Below, piece after piece: positions 16,210 to 25,390 of a stretch of 64,000 nucleotides of DNA. A program made the position numbers and the translations under genes. Below the pieces are notes generated by a model. It saw only the letters and a program-made list of their open reading frames with translations. It had not been told where the DNA came from and ran no database searches. The DNA lies in contig OY969905.1 in assembly GCA_963704455.1 (NCBI GenBank), forward strand, positions 2,666,001 through 2,730,000, written 5' to 3'. This DNA is from DASTCZ01 sp963704455. Lineage in GTDB: Bacteria; Acidobacteriota; Terriglobia; Acidiferrales; UBA7541. How positions within the stretch are numbered: position 1 is the first letter of the stretch; each line of letters opens with the position of its first letter.

Positions 16210-17862
16210 GTGAAATTCCTCGAAAACATATTCTCGAACCTGGAGCGCGGCGCGGAGCGCGCTGTGCTGCAAGAGGCGCGCGCAAGCGGCGTTGTTCCGG
16301 CGACAGGCGGCGAATTGCGTGCTCAGATTGAGACGGCGCGGACGTATTTGCGGCACAGGGGGATCCAAAAGGGTGACCGCTGCGCGCTGCTGGCGCACAA
16401 CAGCATCCGGTGGTCAGCGCTAAACCTGGCATTGGTGGCCGAGGGCGTGATTGTTGTGCCGCTGTATGCGCGGCAGGCGGCGAAGGAATTGGTCGGCATG
16501 ATGCGCGACGCCGAGCCAAAGCTGATTTGCGCGGGCGATTCAGCGTTGGCGGATGCGGTGCGCGCGGAGTGGGGAGACGCGCCGAGGATTGCGCTCTTCG
16601 AGGAAATATTTGAGTTGGGCGCGGGCGAAAAGCCAAGCGCAGCGCCGCCGGTGGCTGGAACGGATAGCGACGCGGTGGCGATCATTTATACCTCGGGGAC
16701 GTCGGGCGAGCCGAAGGGAGTGGTGCTGACCGCGGGCAATTTAAGTTTCATGGTGCAGCGGACGACCGGGCGGCTAAACCAGCTAATGGCGGGGCATGAC
16801 GGCGTGGAGAGAGTTTTTCACTACGCGCCGTTTTGCTTTGCCGGGTCGTGGATCCTGATGCTCTCGTGCCTTTCACGGACGAGTCTGCTGACGCTTTCAA
16901 TGGACCTGACCCGGCTGCAACTCGAAATGGAAATTGCCGCGCCGCACTATTTTCAAAATGTGCCGACGCTGCTCGAGCGCGTGCGGCGGAGCATCGAAGA
17001 TGGGCTTGCGAAGCGGGGCGGGGTCTTCGCAAAGATTTTTTCCAACGCGCGTTCTTCCTGGTACCAAGAGCAGGCGGGAACACCGGCCAAATATGGATGG
17101 ATGTGGCTTGGTCTGGCGCGAGCGGCAATGTTTCCCGCAATCCGGAAGCGCATCGGCAAAAATCTGAAGGCGCTGATTTGCGGCTCGGCGCCCCTTTCGC
17201 CCGAGACGCAACTTTTTTTCGTAATGCTCGGCATTCAGGTGCTGCAGGTGTATGGGCTGACGGAGACGACGGGAATTTGCACGATGGATATTCCAGGTCA
17301 TGCGGAACCCGGGTGGGTGGGGCCTGCCGTGGAAGGCGTCGAGATGAAAGTTGGCGAAGATCAGGAGATTCTCGTGCGCGGGCCGAATGTTTTTCCCGGC
17401 TATTGGATGCGTCCGGAAGAGACGGCGAAAGCTTTGGGCGACGGTTGGTTCCACTCCGGCGATCAGGGCGAGGTGAATGCAAACGGTAACTGGCGCATCG
17501 TGGGGCGCATCAAAAATCTGCTGATCCTGAATTCGGGGCTCAATGTGGCGCCGGAGCCGATCGAGGAAAAACTGCACGACGCCTTGCCCGGAGCGCAGCA
17601 GGTGGTGCTGGTTGGGCACGGACGGCGGTATTTGGTGGCAATTGTGACTGGAGACGTCACACGCGAGGGAGTGGCGGCGGCGATTAAATCGCTGAACAGC
17701 GAAGTGCCACATTACAAACAGATCCACGGCTTTCATATCGAGCGGCAAGCGTTCACAATTGACAGCGGCCTCCTGACCGCGCTGGGGAAATTGAAGCGCG
17801 CCGCAATCAACACGCGGTATGCGGCGGAGATTGAGACGATGTATCGCGAGAAAAGCGCATGA
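16210..17862 (+). CDS. Long-chain acyl-CoA/acyl-ACP synthetase (AMP-forming) 1
   Basis: 550 aa, GTG start at 16210. ANL-superfamily motifs: A3 IIYTSGTSGEPKGVV (near 157-171), A5 VYGLTETTGICTMD, A7 WFHSGDQGEV, A8 GRIKNLLILNSG and an A10 lysine in GKLKR near 530. All catalytic residues expected for adenylation and thioester formation are present. It should activate a fatty acid for CoA or for the ACP encoded at 18696. The gene lies nine bases after the pyruvyl-transferase gene and overlaps the crotonase gene by ATGA. Confidence 0.85.
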   Translation: MKFLENIFSNLERGAERAVLQEARASGVVPATGGELRAQIETARTYLRHRGIQKGDRCALLAHNSIRWSALNLALVAEGVIVVPLYARQAAKELVGMMRDAEPKLICAGDSALADAVRAEWGDAPRIALFEEIFELGAGEKPSAAPPVAGTDSDAVAIIYTSGTSGEPKGVVLTAGNLSFMVQRTTGRLNQLMAGHDGVERVFHYAPFCFAGSWILMLSCLSRTSLLTLSMDLTRLQLEMEIAAPHYFQNVPTLLERVRRSIEDGLAKRGGVFAKIFSNARSSWYQEQAGTPAKYGWMWLGLARAAMFPAIRKRIGKNLKALICGSAPLSPETQLFFVMLGIQVLQVYGLTETTGICTMDIPGHAEPGWVGPAVEGVEMKVGEDQEILVRGPNVFPGYWMRPEETAKALGDGWFHSGDQGEVNANGNWRIVGRIKNLLILNSGLNVAPEPIEEKLHDALPGAQQVVLVGHGRRYLVAIVTGDVTREGVAAAIKSLNSEVPHYKQIHGFHIERQAFTIDSGLLTALGKLKRAAINTRYAAEIETMYREKSA

Positions 17863-18662
17863 ACTCGTTTGCTGGAAAATCATTATCCTGGGAAGTGCGA
17901 GAGGGCGTGGTGGAGGTGGAGCTGCACCGCGCGCCGTGCAATGAAATCGGCACGGAGATGCTCGCGGACTTGGAAGAATTTGCAAAGGCGCTGGACACGT
18001 TTTCGCGCGAGGCGAGCGCGGTAATCGTATACAGCACGCGCCCGGCGGGGTTTTGCGCGGGTGCGGATTTGCGCGAGCTGTATCAAGGCGCGGCGCCGCT
18101 TGAAATGGCGGCGCGAGTGGCCGGCGTGCGCGAATTCCTGCACCGGATCCACGCGGTGCTCAACGCGCTGGACGATTCGCCGCTGACGACAATTGCTGCG
18201 GTGCATGGCGTTTGCTTCGGCGGAGGTTTCGAATTGGCGCTCGCATGCGATTTGATTGTCGCGGACAAGATGGCGCGGTTTTGCTTTCCCGAGCTGCGGC
18301 TGGGATTGATTCCAGGATTCGGCGGAATCCCACGGCTGAAGCGCGATTTGGGAAACGCGATTGTGCGCGACCTGCTGTTGACGGGGCGAAGCATCAATGC
18401 GCAAAAAGCGGCGGCGGTGGGGCTGGTGAGCCAGGTCACGGGCGAAGGCGAGGCCCTGCGCGTGGCGCGGGCGACGGCAGCGCAAGTGACGAAATTCGAT
18501 CGCGCGACGAGCGCGGCGGCGAAGCGGTTCGCGAAACCGATTCCGCACGACGAGTTGCGGCGAGAGATTGACCTCTTTTGCGAAATGTTCACGCGGCCGG
18601 CGGTGATGGAGGGGCTGCGGAAGTTTGTGGAGAGGACGGACGCGCAGCCGTATTTGCCGTAG
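17859..18662 (+). CDS. Enoyl-CoA hydratase/isomerase (crotonase) family protein
   Basis: 267 aa. The oxyanion-hole segment AGADLRELY and GVCFGGGFELALACD are present, and both glutamates expected for a hydratase are in place (FEL and FPEL followed by RLGLIPGFGGIPRL). The enzyme should therefore be catalytically competent on an enoyl- or 3-hydroxyacyl thioester. It overlaps the ligase by four bases (17859-17862) and precedes the ACP gene by 33 bases. Its role in the cluster is unclear: chain tailoring, or removal of an acyl intermediate. Confidence 0.85.
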   Translation: MNSFAGKSLSWEVREGVVEVELHRAPCNEIGTEMLADLEEFAKALDTFSREASAVIVYSTRPAGFCAGADLRELYQGAAPLEMAARVAGVREFLHRIHAVLNALDDSPLTTIAAVHGVCFGGGFELALACDLIVADKMARFCFPELRLGLIPGFGGIPRLKRDLGNAIVRDLLLTGRSINAQKAAAVGLVSQVTGEGEALRVARATAAQVTKFDRATSAAAKRFAKPIPHDELRREIDLFCEMFTRPAVMEGLRKFVERTDAQPYLP

Positions 18663-18695
18663 CGACATCTTACGGTTTATTTCTTGGGAGAGCGA

Positions 18696-18938
18696 ATGCG
18701 TACCATCGAGCAAACAACCGGGGAAATTCTGGATTTGGCGGCACAGCACTTTAAAGTGCCGCGTGCGTCGCTGAGCCCGCAGGACGATTTCTTCAAAAAA
18801 CTGGGGATTGACAGCCTGCAGGCGCTGGAGATGCTGACGCGGCTGGAAAATCATTTCGGCATTGAGCTGCCCGACTACGAGATGCAGGGCGTGAACGATT
18901 TCCGCACGCTGGCAAGTAGAATCCAAGCAAGGCTTTAG
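18696..18938 (+). CDS. Acyl carrier protein
   Basis: 80 aa from the ATG at 18696, with GGGAG five bases before it; the TTG at 18684 adds four residues only. The phosphopantetheine attachment serine is in LGIDSLQALEML near residue 38, preceded by the acidic SPQDDFFKK and followed by ENHFGIELPDYEM. This is a stand-alone carrier distinct from fatty-acid-synthesis AcpP in being next to ligases and reductases. It probably holds the acyl chain for the FAR and SDR. Confidence 0.9.
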   Translation: MRTIEQTTGEILDLAAQHFKVPRASLSPQDDFFKKLGIDSLQALEMLTRLENHFGIELPDYEMQGVNDFRTLASRIQARL

Positions 18939-19024
18939 GCCCGTCGCGCTCGCCGTCGCACACAAAAAATCGCTGACGAATTCCTGCTATTCTAATGCCA
19001 TCCCAATCCAAATAGATTGACCGA

Positions 19025-20734
19025 ATGCTGGACTTGAACAAATACGATTCATTGGGAGCGGCGCTGCGCGATGCGCTGAAGCGCTGGCCGGAAGAGGTCT
19101 GCCTGATCGAGGCCGACCGCGATCGCGAGAAGGCGAGGTTGACATACAGGCAATTCGGCGAGGCGGCGCACCCGCTGGCCGCGGCGTTGCGGGCTCGCGG
19201 TTTCAAGGCAGGTGACCGCACAGCGATCATCATGACGAATCAGTCGAAGTGGCTGATTTCAGCATACGCGGTGTTGTATGCGGGCGGCGTGCTAGTTCCG
19301 CTCGATTACAAACTGACCCCGAAAGAACAGATGGCGCTGCTGGAGCATTCGCACGCCCGCGTGCTTATCACGGAATACCCGATCTGGCGCGCGTTGATGC
19401 AGACAGATGGATTCGAAAAGAAGCGAGTGCATCTTGAACTTGTGACTGAGGCCCCGCCGGGGACGGACCTGAAGGGTGCGATGCGCTGGGAAGAATTCCG
19501 CGCGGAGAAGGAGCCGGAATTCGTGCCCCGGAAGCGCAGCGATTGGGCGTGCATCGTCTATTCGTCTGGCACGGGCGGACGTCCCAAGGGCTGCGTGATG
19601 ACGCACGACAATTATTTGGAACAGTGCGCCATGTTCCCGTCCTTATATCCCGTGGGGCCGGGTGACCGCTACCTCAGCATTCTTCCCACAAATCACGCCA
19701 TCGATTTCATGCTGGGATTCTTCTATCTATTTGTCAGCGGCGGTACGGTTGTACATTTGCGCACGCTTCGGCCCGAGTACCTACGTGAGGCCTTTCCAAA
19801 ATACAAAATTACTCACGTCACGCTCGTGCCGCTGATATTGAAAAACCTGCAAAAGGGGTTTGAGGCGCGCTTTGAGGCGCTTCCGCCGCGAAAGCGAAAG
19901 GCACTCAATTTTCTGATTGGGCTCAACCGGCGGCTCACACGGGGGCGCGCGCGGCTTGGCGTGAGCCGCCGGTTGTTGCCGCAGGTGCATCAGGGCTTCG
20001 GCGGCAAGCTCCGCGCGATTATTGTGGGTGGGGCATTCACTGAACCAAAGACACTGCAGTTTTTCTATGACCTGGGCATTCCAGTCGCGAACGCGTACGG
20101 GCTGACGGAAGCATGCATGGGCATCAGCGTGAATGACTTGAAGCCGTTCCGCGCGGATACAGTCGGAAAAGTTTTCTCTGGCATCGAATTGCGCATCATG
20201 AATCCCGATAAAGACGGCGTCGGCGAAGTCGCGGTGCGCAGCCGGACGGTGATGTCGCAGTATCTGAACGATCCGGAATTGACGGCCGAAACGATTGTGG
20301 ACGGCTGGCTTATGACGGGAGACCTAGGACGGCTGCATAAATCAGGACATTTGCAGCTTTTCGGGCGGAAGAAGAACATGATCGTCACGGCCGAGGGGAA
20401 AAACATTTATCCCGAGGACATCGAGTCCGCATTCGAGGGGCTGCCGGTGAAAGAGTTCTGCGCGTTCGCGGCAAATTATATTTGGCCAAAGCAAAGTATG
20501 GTGGGCGAGCAGCTCGTGATGGTGTTGCAGCCGGAGGCAAACCGGGCGGTGGACGAAGCGCTGCGAGCAGAAATGACTGTTCGCAATCAGGAACTATTGA
20601 ATTACAAGCGCATCAGCGGGTACATCGTTTGGGAAAAGGATTTTCCGCGAACGGCTTCGATGAAAATAAAGCGGGTTGAGCTGGCGGAAGAAATCCGGAG
20701 TGCGCTCGACCGGACTGTGGTGAAAGCACTATGA
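19025..20734 (+). CDS. Acyl-CoA/acyl-ACP synthetase (AMP-forming) 2
   Basis: 569 aa. ANL motifs: A3 IVYSSGTGGRPKGCV, A5 NAYGLTEACMGISV, A7 WLMTGDLGRLHKSG, A8 GRKKNMIVTAEGKNIYPEDIE, A10 lysine in TASMKIKR. It is only distantly similar to the ligase at 16210, so the two probably act on different acids or acceptors. An 86-base gap after the ACP gene could hold a second promoter. The stop overlaps the next start as ATGA at 20731-20734. Confidence 0.85.
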   Translation: MLDLNKYDSLGAALRDALKRWPEEVCLIEADRDREKARLTYRQFGEAAHPLAAALRARGFKAGDRTAIIMTNQSKWLISAYAVLYAGGVLVPLDYKLTPKEQMALLEHSHARVLITEYPIWRALMQTDGFEKKRVHLELVTEAPPGTDLKGAMRWEEFRAEKEPEFVPRKRSDWACIVYSSGTGGRPKGCVMTHDNYLEQCAMFPSLYPVGPGDRYLSILPTNHAIDFMLGFFYLFVSGGTVVHLRTLRPEYLREAFPKYKITHVTLVPLILKNLQKGFEARFEALPPRKRKALNFLIGLNRRLTRGRARLGVSRRLLPQVHQGFGGKLRAIIVGGAFTEPKTLQFFYDLGIPVANAYGLTEACMGISVNDLKPFRADTVGKVFSGIELRIMNPDKDGVGEVAVRSRTVMSQYLNDPELTAETIVDGWLMTGDLGRLHKSGHLQLFGRKKNMIVTAEGKNIYPEDIESAFEGLPVKEFCAFAANYIWPKQSMVGEQLVMVLQPEANRAVDEALRAEMTVRNQELLNYKRISGYIVWEKDFPRTASMKIKRVELAEEIRSALDRTVVKAL

Positions 20735-21636
20735 AGAATGACGCAATGCTGGCGATCGTGAACCACGCCGCGGGCGGAGGCAAGTGCGGGAAGCTCGCGG
20801 AGAAGGCGCTCGCGCGTCTGAAAGATGCCGGCCTGAAAGTGGAGGCGATTCATACCACCGGACCGGGCGATGCGACGCGGATGGCGCGCGAGGGTTACGA
20901 GCAAGGCTATCGCCAGTTCATCGCGGTGGGCGGCGACGGCACTGCGTACGAAATCATAAACGGTTTGTTTCAACGCGCGACAGTCCGCGAGCGAGTCGCG
21001 CTTGGATTTCTTCCGCTCGGCACAGGGAATTCTTTCTTGCGCGACTTCAGCAACGATGGTCTGAAGCATGCCACCGAAGCCATCCTCAGCGGAAAGCGCC
21101 GCCCTTGCGACGTGATCCGCGTGACGCACGCGGAAGGGGAGTTGCATTACATCAATCTCCTGAGTGTGGGCTTCACGGCGGACGTGACGGCTATGGCCAA
21201 TCGCCGCTTCAAGCGGCTTGGCGAGTTGGGCTACATTTTTGGCGTGCTTGGCTGCCTGGCGCTGCTGCGGCGCCGCGCGTTCCCGCTTCGAGTGGACGGC
21301 GCGACTGAGGTCGAGGGCGGGCGCTGCCTATTCTTGACATTCAACAACAGCAAATTCACCGGCGGAAAAATGATGATCGCGCCGAACGCGGAAACAGACG
21401 ATGCGATGGTGGAATTCGTACGCTGGGGACCGATTGGCCGGCTCGGATTGTTGCGCAACTTCTCTTCGCTTTTTGACGGTACACACCTGAATCATCCCCT
21501 CGCATCGCGCAAGAGCGCGCGCAGAATCGAATTCCAACTCGATGGTCCGGTGGACGTCATGGTGGATGGAGAAGTCCTTACGCTCGACCTGCGAACTATT
21601 GAAGTGCTGCCCGGCGCGCTGGACGTAATGGCATGA
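20731..21636 (+). CDS. Diacylglycerol kinase/sphingosine kinase-like lipid kinase
   Basis: 301 aa. The DAGK catalytic signature VGGDGTAYEIINGL (near 70-83) and the downstream LGTGNSFLRDF are intact, with NHAAGGGKCGK at the N-terminus. Members phosphorylate diacylglycerol, alkyl-acyl-glycerol or long-chain amino alcohols (YegS/BmrU/LCB5 group). In this cluster it could make the phosphate of a neutral lipid built upstream. Coupled at both ends by ATGA overlaps (with the ligase and with PlsC at 21633-21636). Confidence 0.85.
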   Translation: MKNDAMLAIVNHAAGGGKCGKLAEKALARLKDAGLKVEAIHTTGPGDATRMAREGYEQGYRQFIAVGGDGTAYEIINGLFQRATVRERVALGFLPLGTGNSFLRDFSNDGLKHATEAILSGKRRPCDVIRVTHAEGELHYINLLSVGFTADVTAMANRRFKRLGELGYIFGVLGCLALLRRRAFPLRVDGATEVEGGRCLFLTFNNSKFTGGKMMIAPNAETDDAMVEFVRWGPIGRLGLLRNFSSLFDGTHLNHPLASRKSARRIEFQLDGPVDVMVDGEVLTLDLRTIEVLPGALDVMA

Positions 21637-22385
21637 AGAATTTCTGGCTGGCGATCCGAAGCGCGCTGCTCTGGGCCGTCAGTGGAATTCACTTTTCCGT
21701 TGGGGTCGTGCTTATGATCCTGTGCGGAATGTTGGTGGACCCGCGGAAGATCGATCCCTTTGTGCGATCGTTTAACCGGGACGTTGTTCGGCTCGCGGGA
21801 GCGCGCCTGAAGGCGAAATTCTCGCCCGGATTTGATTCCAAGCGAACCTGTTTTTTTGCCGTCAACCACGTAAACCTGTTTGACCCGTTTGTCCTTTACA
21901 GCGTGCTGCCGCAATATGTGCGCGGCCTGGAGCTTGAATCGCACTTCCGCATCCCGCTTTACGGGGTGCTGATGAGACGATTCGGGAATGTTCCTGTGCC
22001 GGACGTTCGGTCGCCATCGGAACTGAAGCGAATGCTGATACAGACGAAGAAAGCTCTCGACAATGGGATGAGCCTGATTGTTTTTCCGGAGGGAAAGCGA
22101 ACGCTCACGGGGCGGTTGGGAAATTTCGAGGACGGCAGTTTCCGGATGGCAGTGCAATTCGGCTACTCCATCACCCCGGTGAGCATCGTTGGATCGTTTG
22201 AGTTCAACCGGAAGGACCGCTGGTGGCTTCACCCATCGCAAATCGTTGTGCACGTACACGATACGATTGAAACAAAGGGTTTGCGGAAGGAAGATGTGCC
22301 AGCGTTGCGCGACCGTGTGCGCGCCATCATGTGTGCGCCCGTAGATGCTTATTATGACGAGCGGGACGCCAACCAAAAGAATTAG
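21633..22385 (+). CDS. PlsC-like 1-acylglycerol-3-phosphate acyltransferase
   Basis: 250 aa. One N-terminal membrane segment (LWAVSGIHFSVGVVLMILCG) is followed by the acyltransferase motif NHVNLFD (H-x4-D, near 75), the substrate motif GNVPVPD and the block IVFPEGKRTLTG near 150. This set defines the PlsC/LPLAT superfamily, which acylates lysophosphatidate or related lyso-lipids at the inner membrane. It is the last gene of the plus-strand cluster, its stop overlapping the convergent CDP-alcohol transferase stop by four bases. Confidence 0.85.
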   Translation: MKNFWLAIRSALLWAVSGIHFSVGVVLMILCGMLVDPRKIDPFVRSFNRDVVRLAGARLKAKFSPGFDSKRTCFFAVNHVNLFDPFVLYSVLPQYVRGLELESHFRIPLYGVLMRRFGNVPVPDVRSPSELKRMLIQTKKALDNGMSLIVFPEGKRTLTGRLGNFEDGSFRMAVQFGYSITPVSIVGSFEFNRKDRWWLHPSQIVVHVHDTIETKGLRKEDVPALRDRVRAIMCAPVDAYYDERDANQKN

Positions 22386-22993
22386 AGGTTCAAACGAATT
22401 CCCGGAAGGGTCCGACCCGCGCGCATTTCCTGCCAGGTGTAAACAATCCGATGAATCACGGTGATTGTTGTGACGATGGCGATGACCCATAGCACGGGGG
22501 CCATGCGGTCAAACAGGCCACCGATGATGAGCAGCACCATGCGCTCGGGGCGCTCCGCGAAGCCGACTTTGCAGAGCGGAATCAGAGACTCGGCGCGAGC
22601 GCGCGCGTAGCTGACCATGACCGACCCGGCCGTCGCGACGGCCCCGAGGATTACATAGGAAGTCCGCCCGTTGACGGCGTAGTAGACGAGCAGGCCCATG
22701 TAAAGCGCCATGTCGGAATAGCGGTCAAGCGTGGAGTCGTAAAATGCTCCGAACGCAGTCACGCGGTTTTGGCGGCGCGCGACCTGGCCATCCAGCATGT
22801 CAATGAATCCGGCGATGAAAATCACGATGGCCGCGGTTTTAAAAAGTCCCGTAGCAAAAAGCACTGCTGCCCAGAAATTCACCACCAGACCAATCAAAGT
22901 CAGCAGATTGGGATTGATCCCAGTGGCCGCGAGCGCGCCCACGATCTTGACGAGCAGCCAGCGGCCGCCTGTGCCGATCGCTTTAGTAATCAT
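22382..22993 (-). CDS. CDP-alcohol phosphatidyltransferase
   Basis: 203 aa, with about five membrane helices. The family signature D-x2-DG-x2-AR-x8-G-x3-D-x3-D is complete (DMLDGQVARR, then GAFYDSTLD, near 67-93). Such enzymes swap CMP for an alcohol such as glycerol phosphate, inositol phosphate or serine on CDP-diacylglycerol. The head-group alcohol cannot be read from the sequence. It faces the PlsC gene, with overlapping stops at 22382-22385, and would complete a phospholipid route started by the cluster. Confidence 0.9.
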   Translation of the reverse strand: MITKAIGTGGRWLLVKIVGALAATGINPNLLTLIGLVVNFWAAVLFATGLFKTAAIVIFIAGFIDMLDGQVARRQNRVTAFGAFYDSTLDRYSDMALYMGLLVYYAVNGRTSYVILGAVATAGSVMVSYARARAESLIPLCKVGFAERPERMVLLIIGGLFDRMAPVLWVIAIVTTITVIHRIVYTWQEMRAGRTLPGIRLNL

Positions 22994-23192
22994 GGTTCAT
23001 CATTGCCGGGACAGAATCGCCACCCTGGTGAGAATCTCCGCCGGGAATCATACGACACGGCTGCGCGCTCCTCAAGCGAGTCAAATGGATCGGCTCGCCG
23101 TGATGCAGAATTCGTATTGGATTTGACCTGTGAAAAGAGCGAGGCTAGACTTTCGCAAGCCACGAAGAGTTTTCGAAAACTTAGGAGCAATC

Positions 23193-23681
23193 ATGCCCAC
23201 AGAAACCGAACCGCATGTCGAACTTCTTCGCCACGCCGTCGCTACCGTCGCTTATCGAGGCGGGAAGGCGCTTCGCGGCGCGCCATCAGGGTTCTCCGGT
23301 TTTCGCGTAACGGCGTCCGCGCGCACTCCCGGGGAAATCCTTGCGCACATGGGCGACCTGTTTGATTGGGCGCTTTCGATTGCGCAGGGGCGGCAAGAGT
23401 GGCATAGCTCCACTCCTCTTCCGTGGGACGAGGAAGTAAAGCGCTTCCACCGTTCGCTGGGTGCATTCGATGGTTATCTTGCCTCCGGCCTCCGGTTGAA
23501 TTGCCCGGCCGAGAAACTTTTTCAAGCTCCCATTGCGGACGCGCTTACGCACATCGGACAAATCGCGCTGCTGCGGCGTGCAGCGGGCGCGCCAATTCGG
23601 GCGGAAAATTATTTCAAAGCGGAGATTGCGGCGGGACGAGTAGGCGCGGATCAGGCCGCGCCGCGGATGGAATTCGATTAA
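23193..23681 (+). CDS. DinB-like protein
   Basis: 162 aa from the ATG at 23193, which has AGGAG upstream; the longer frame from 23130 is unlikely. It is helix-rich, with PGEILAHMGDLFDWALSI (His near 54) and ADALTHIGQIALLRRAAG (His near 124), matching the H-x-n-H pattern of DinB/YfiT four-helix metal proteins. Substrate unknown; many members are thiol- or damage-related hydrolase-like proteins. Convergent with the amidohydrolase. Confidence 0.7.
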   Translation: MPTETEPHVELLRHAVATVAYRGGKALRGAPSGFSGFRVTASARTPGEILAHMGDLFDWALSIAQGRQEWHSSTPLPWDEEVKRFHRSLGAFDGYLASGLRLNCPAEKLFQAPIADALTHIGQIALLRRAAGAPIRAENYFKAEIAAGRVGADQAAPRMEFD

Positions 23682-23714
23682 GCTCTGAATCTGCAGCGCG
23701 CCTATCTCCCGGAT

Positions 23715-25025
23715 CTATTTTCTGTAAACGACTCCGCCCTTCATGACAAAAGATACTTTGCCGGTCACACTAATGTCATCCAGCGGATTGCCGGGCACCG
23801 CGATGATGTCGGCAAAGTAGCCCTTTTTCAGCGCACCGATTTGTCCATCCCAGCCAAGCAGCTTTGCGCCATTCAGCATGTCGGCCTGCAATGCCGCGAG
23901 CGGCGTCATTCCATATTTCACCATTAAGACGAGTTCGCGCGCCTGAGTGCCGTGCGGAAATGGCCCGACGTCGGACCCAACGGCCATCGGCACGCCCGCC
24001 GCAAGCTGCTTGCGAAATTCCTGCGCGTGGAAATCGAGAGTCTGATGCTGGCGCGCGCTTGCGCCGGGCGAACCAGCGTGGTCGGCAAAATATTCCGAAA
24101 TCGCGAACGTAGGCACGGCCGGGATCTGCTTTTCCTTCATGATGCGCATGGTCTCTTCGCTTAATTGATCGGCGTGATCAACGGAGGCCACTCCGGCGCG
24201 CGCGGCGTAAAGCGTGCCGGGTTCGCCGGTCGCATGGACCGCGACGCGCTTTCCAACGCGCGCGGCCTCCTGCACAGCGGCGGTCAATTCCGCTTCCGTG
24301 TATTGATAGACCGCAGTGTATTGACCGTCGCGGAACGAGTCGCGCCCGGTCTCGTAAATTTTGATGAAGTCCGCGCCTTCCTTAATCTCCTGGCGAATCA
24401 CGGTGATTAGCTCGGCTGTGTTGTTCGCATAGCTTGCGTTCGACATGATGTGCTGCTCGGGGTTGTAATTGATGGCGTCTTCATGTCCGCCGAGAATGGA
24501 TATGGCGTTGCCGCTGATGCGCAGCCTCGGGCCCGGATACATGCCCTGGTTGATCGCGTTGCGCACGGCAGTGTCCGCGGAGCCCGCGCCTTCGGTTCCC
24601 ATGTCGCGTTCGGCGGTGAATCCGGCCATCAAGTCGGCGCGCGCGGCAGAAAGCGCGATGATCGTTCGCGTGGGCACGGATTCCTGCACGGTCTGCAAAT
24701 CTTCCGCGCCCGGGTGAAGGAAAAGGTGGACGTGCGCGTCAATCAGGCCGGGCATAAGCGTCGTGTCGCCCAGGTCAACGATTTCCGCGCCGGCGGGACG
24801 CGTCACAGACGCGCCCACTTCGGCGATGCGCTCGCCCTGCACGAGGATTTCGCCCGGCGTGATGATCTTGCCCGCCTCGATATCCAGCAAACGCGCGGCG
24901 TGAAGCACCATCGGATGCGGCGAGCTGGCGGGCGAATTGCCGGGCGTTTGTTGGGGCGCCGCGAAAATCAAGGCGCAAGAGAACAGCGTGACCGCAAATG
25001 CGGCGAAGAATCGTCGGTTTGTCAT
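23715..25025 (-). CDS. Exported amidohydrolase, imidazolonepropionase/prolidase-like
   Basis: 436 aa with a signal peptide (FFAAFAVTLFSCALIFAAP). Metal ligands: HVHLF in MPGLIDAHVHLF, a possible carboxylated Lys in FIKIYETG, VAVHATGEPG, SVDHADQL and the terminal Asp in AVGSDVGPFPHG. These residues place it in the COG1228 amidohydrolases, whose exported members include carboxypeptidase-like Xaa-Pro peptidases and organophosphate-degrading enzymes. It acts in the periplasm or outside; the substrate is unknown. Confidence 0.85.
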   Translation of the reverse strand: MTNRRFFAAFAVTLFSCALIFAAPQQTPGNSPASSPHPMVLHAARLLDIEAGKIITPGEILVQGERIAEVGASVTRPAGAEIVDLGDTTLMPGLIDAHVHLFLHPGAEDLQTVQESVPTRTIIALSAARADLMAGFTAERDMGTEGAGSADTAVRNAINQGMYPGPRLRISGNAISILGGHEDAINYNPEQHIMSNASYANNTAELITVIRQEIKEGADFIKIYETGRDSFRDGQYTAVYQYTEAELTAAVQEAARVGKRVAVHATGEPGTLYAARAGVASVDHADQLSEETMRIMKEKQIPAVPTFAISEYFADHAGSPGASARQHQTLDFHAQEFRKQLAAGVPMAVGSDVGPFPHGTQARELVLMVKYGMTPLAALQADMLNGAKLLGWDGQIGALKKGYFADIIAVPGNPLDDISVTGKVSFVMKGGVVYRK

Positions 25026-25164
25026 GGCTATCGGCGGATATTACCACTGCGGGCCGGCAAAATTCGAGAGCGCTTCAAACTGCACTTCAAGCGAACGCGG
25101 GTTTGCGAGGCGCTAGGCAGTTTGTGTTTGGGAATGATAAAATTGCGCTCTGCTTCGGTGACGT

Positions 25165-25241
<77 letters not shown>

Positions 25242-25390
25242 TTCATGTATTTCCCCCAACTTTATCCGCGTACCGTAATTCATTCGCCATCCCCAAACCC
25301 TGATTGTACTGAAATATTTCTTGCGACAGCGCACACTGGTTCCTCCGGCCATGAAGGCCCGAGTCCCCTTTCGAGACAGGCCAAAGACCG

